A stretch of DNA of 64,000 bases, taken from NCBI RefSeq assembly GCF_004359215.1, contig NC_090611.1, positions 4,852,089 to 4,916,088 of the forward strand. The letters run 5' to 3'. Positions 62,244 to 64,000 of this stretch are shown in pieces (the first letter of the stretch is position 1; each line of letters starts with the position of its first letter). The stretch is from Bremia lactucae (Eukaryota; Oomycota; Peronosporomycetes; Peronosporales; Peronosporaceae). The notes below the pieces were generated by a model, which did no database searches, had not been told where the DNA came from, and was given only the letters and a program-made list of their open reading frames with translations. The position numbers were made by a program, and so were the translations under genes.

Positions 62244-63142
62244 AGCCTTCGGGTAGTACTCAGGCACCACTGCGGTCACTACCGATCCCAATTGACAGTT
62301 GGAAGTCTGTGAGCATGGACTTTGTGTTCGGACTTCCTCGCGACTCGCAAAACCGGAACGGCATTCTGGTGATAGTGGACCGATTCAGTAAAATGGTTCA
62401 TCTGATTGCCGTGCCGGATACCATCGATGCGGAAGAGACAGCACAAGTCTTTGTGGATACTGTCTTCCGACTCCATGGGTTGCCTGAGGAGATCGTCTCG
62501 GATCGAGTACCCGATTCACCTCCGCCCTGTGGCGCGCAGTTTTTGAGCGCCTGGGTACGAAGTTGTCGATGTCGACAGCTGCACACCCTGAAACGGATGG
62601 GCAAAGGGAGCGTGTGAATCGCGTGCTGGAGGACATACTGCGAAGTTATGCTACGTCATTCGAGGAATGGAGTGCCTTTCATCCACTGGTTGAGTTCTCG
62701 ATCAACAACTCAACGCACGCATCTACCGGGTACTCTCCCTTCTCGCGTGCCAGCGACACTCATGGGGGCGGTTTCTACTCTTGGTGGGGGAGGAACTCCA
62801 TTGGCAACGGAGTTGAACACCGCGAGTGCGACGGATATACGGGCCAATTTTGACGTTTTGGACTCCACGTCAAACATGCCTTGACGAGATCAAAAGAGGA
62901 TCGAAGACTTTGTCGGCATGAGACAAATCATCGTAAGGTTTGTGCGCGACGCAATTGCTCAAGCTTAAGATTGGTAGAAGGAGCAAGCGGACAAGCATGG
63001 AAGAAAGAGCATGAATTGTTTCAAGGTTGGAGATCTCGTCCTACTTAGTAAAGGTAACCTTCTTGAACATGCAGTGTCCAACCTTGGTAGCAGCAAGCTA
63101 CTACCTCGGTTTATTGAACCATTCAAAGTTCTGAAATGCAAC
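62189..63142 (+). pseudogene. Gypsy integrase core and C-terminal part
   Basis: YKWVRKYVRTCEVCQRVKPS (C-x2-C), WKSVSMDFVFGLPRDSQNRN, VDRFSKMVHLIAVPDTIDAE, VDTVFRLHGLPEEIVSDR; the D after SDR is lost by a small insertion at about 62505 (SDRDPRF expected). Then AHPETDGQRERVNRVLEDIL (the Glu-bearing block) and FHPLVEFSINNSTHASTGYS. The 63011-63142 frame has FKVGDLVLLSKGNLLEHAVS and KLLPRFIEPFKVLKC. The gap follows. Confidence 0.85.
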
Positions 63143-63242
63143 NNNNNNNNNNNNNNNNNNNNNNNNNNNNNNNNNNNNNNNNNNNNNNNNNNNNNNNNNN
63201 NNNNNNNNNNNNNNNNNNNNNNNNNNNNNNNNNNNNNNNNNN
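63143..63242. other. Assembly gap (100 N)
   Basis: Exactly 100 N between the gypsy integrase tail and copia RT, two unrelated mid-gene sequences. Confidence 0.98.
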
Positions 63243-64000
63243 CCCTTCCCGCGGTGAAAGTTATCGGTTGTAAATGGTTACTTGCGCTAAAGCACAACGA
63301 AATAGGTGAAATTATGAGATTCAAAGCCCGTATCGTTGCACTAGGTTCTCTGCAGACTTATGGAAATTGTTTCACTGGAACGTACCCTCCAGTTGCTAGT
63401 TTAGCAACAATCAAATTTTTCTCTCAATGTGCTGTCAGCTCGGTCACGTTATTAAACAATTCGACATTGAAACAGCATACCTGAATGAGACTCTTACATA
63501 CGTAGTGTACATGAAAGTATCGCATGGTGTCAAAGCTGAAACCGAATATGTTTGCAAGCTGTGAAAGAGTTTGTATGGCTTAAAGCAAGCTGGTGATGGA
63601 TGGCATGGCACAAGACAACTCGGGAAGTCTTTATTTAGACTGGAATTCGACAGTGTTTGTCAGACCAGTGTCACTTCATTCGAAACAGCACACATGGACC
63701 TGTGTTAGTGGCTTTATACATTGATGATCTTCTTGTTGGATGAGCAGATGCTTCAGAAGTAATTTGTGTTAAGAATCTTCTAGCCGAACAATTTAAAGTG
63801 AAGTCACTCGGTAACACAAAAAAATATTCGTGGAATGGAAGTATACTCAGGGTCGTCTAGTGCTTGAGCAGGCACAATTTATCGACAGGATGCTAAACAC
63901 CTTCGGTTAGAGAGATTCACATGCAGTAAGAAACCCGAATGTTCCGGTCCAGGCCAAAACCTAATGGACTGGCAAAGCTGACCAAACCATATCCAGAGCT
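63243..64000 (+). mobile_element. Ty1/copia reverse transcriptase region
   Basis: It starts at the RT entry: VKVIGCKWLLALKHNEIGEI, MRFKARIVALG, YPPVASLATIKFF; after shifts, QFDIETAYLNETLTYVVYM (near 63450), SLYGLKQAGDGW (near 63570), the catalytic box LYIDDLLVG (63710-63740), and then LLAEQFKVKSLG near 63775. Tyr-Ile-Asp-Asp is intact, but a stop and several shifts break the frame. It begins almost exactly where the copia fragment at 22922 ends. Confidence 0.8.

Larger units (their letters stand above)
57517..63142 (+). mobile_element. Ty3/gypsy element, LTR to integrase C-terminus, relatively intact
   Basis: Order: LTR (57517-58178), primer-binding site, gag with knuckle, protease (DTGAS), RT, RNase H, integrase and the chromodomain-like lead-in LVLLSKGNLLEHAVSNLGSS, cut by the gap at 63143. 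It has fewer breaks than the other gypsy copies (about eight shifts) and is a separate family (its LTR and gag differ). No antisense frame can be assessed because its 3' end is missing. Confidence 0.88.

Overview
The window looks like repeat-dominated nuclear DNA of an oomycete, most likely a Peronosporales member (Phytophthora or downy mildew). The telomeric repeat is CCCTAAA/TTTAGGG, there is a large intronless Mios/GATOR2 gene, there is a glucanase-inhibitor-type secreted trypsin homologue with a broken catalytic triad, and the Ty3/gypsy, Ty1/copia, LINE, MULE and Penelope-like elements have the domain make-up I associate with oomycete genomes. The species cannot be fixed by eye. The sequence is a scaffold of several contigs: 100-N gaps at 25092-25191, 28332-28431 and 63143-63242, and single-n joins at 22923 and 38992. 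Each of these five breaks lies in or beside repeats, so long-range order across them should not be trusted.

Layout. 1-1000: 3' part of a gypsy element carrying an antisense reading frame. 1036-9887: an 8.8-kb LINE on the minus strand (ORF1 with zinc knuckle and OTU-like protease fold; ORF2 with AP-endonuclease and reverse transcriptase), broken by frameshifts. 9888-14500: solo LTR, a decayed DDE transposase gene, and orphan transposon ends. 14728-17103: a small gene island (GIP-like protein and two convergent lysine-rich paralogues), followed by a large inverted-repeat cluster at 17127-17905. 18000-22922: decayed gypsy then copia. 22924-25091: a second, nearly identical piece of the LINE. 25192-28331: 3' half of a minus-strand gypsy with its antisense frame. 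28432-38991: a contig that begins with about 30 telomere repeats, then a Penelope-like retroelement, a retroviral-type gag remnant, the intact Mios gene and a small unknown gene. 38993-43897: minus-strand gypsy with its 5' LTR. 44534-47193: a MULE-like transposon with motif-bearing inverted ends and a tRNA-derived SINE inside. 47410-49255: LTR remnants and a FAR1-type DNA-binding frame. 49270-56335: plus-strand gypsy with a 1.2-kb insertion and a 1.6-kb antisense frame at its 3' end. 56717-57516: MULE transposase, split by the 5' LTR of another gypsy (57517-63142). 63243-64000: copia reverse transcriptase.

Most notable. (1) The Penelope-like element next to the telomere has an ORF1, a reverse transcriptase with no visible GIY-YIG endonuclease, flanking pseudo-LTR repeats and a hammerhead-like ribozyme motif; its orientation suits priming from chromosome ends. 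(2) One gypsy family carries, in three copies, a long reading frame on the strand opposite to pol in its 3' region, ending in a coiled coil. (3) The same family is packed with perfect short hairpins (8-11 bp stems, 3-8 nt loops) inside sequence that codes, and one copy has a fresh snap-back inverted duplication that suggests how they arise. (4) The LINE OTU domain has lost its expected catalytic His in both copies.

The only convincing host genes are the GIP-like gene, the two lysine-rich paralogues, Mios, and with less certainty the 119-residue gene at 38108-38467. The rest is mobile DNA in various states of decay.
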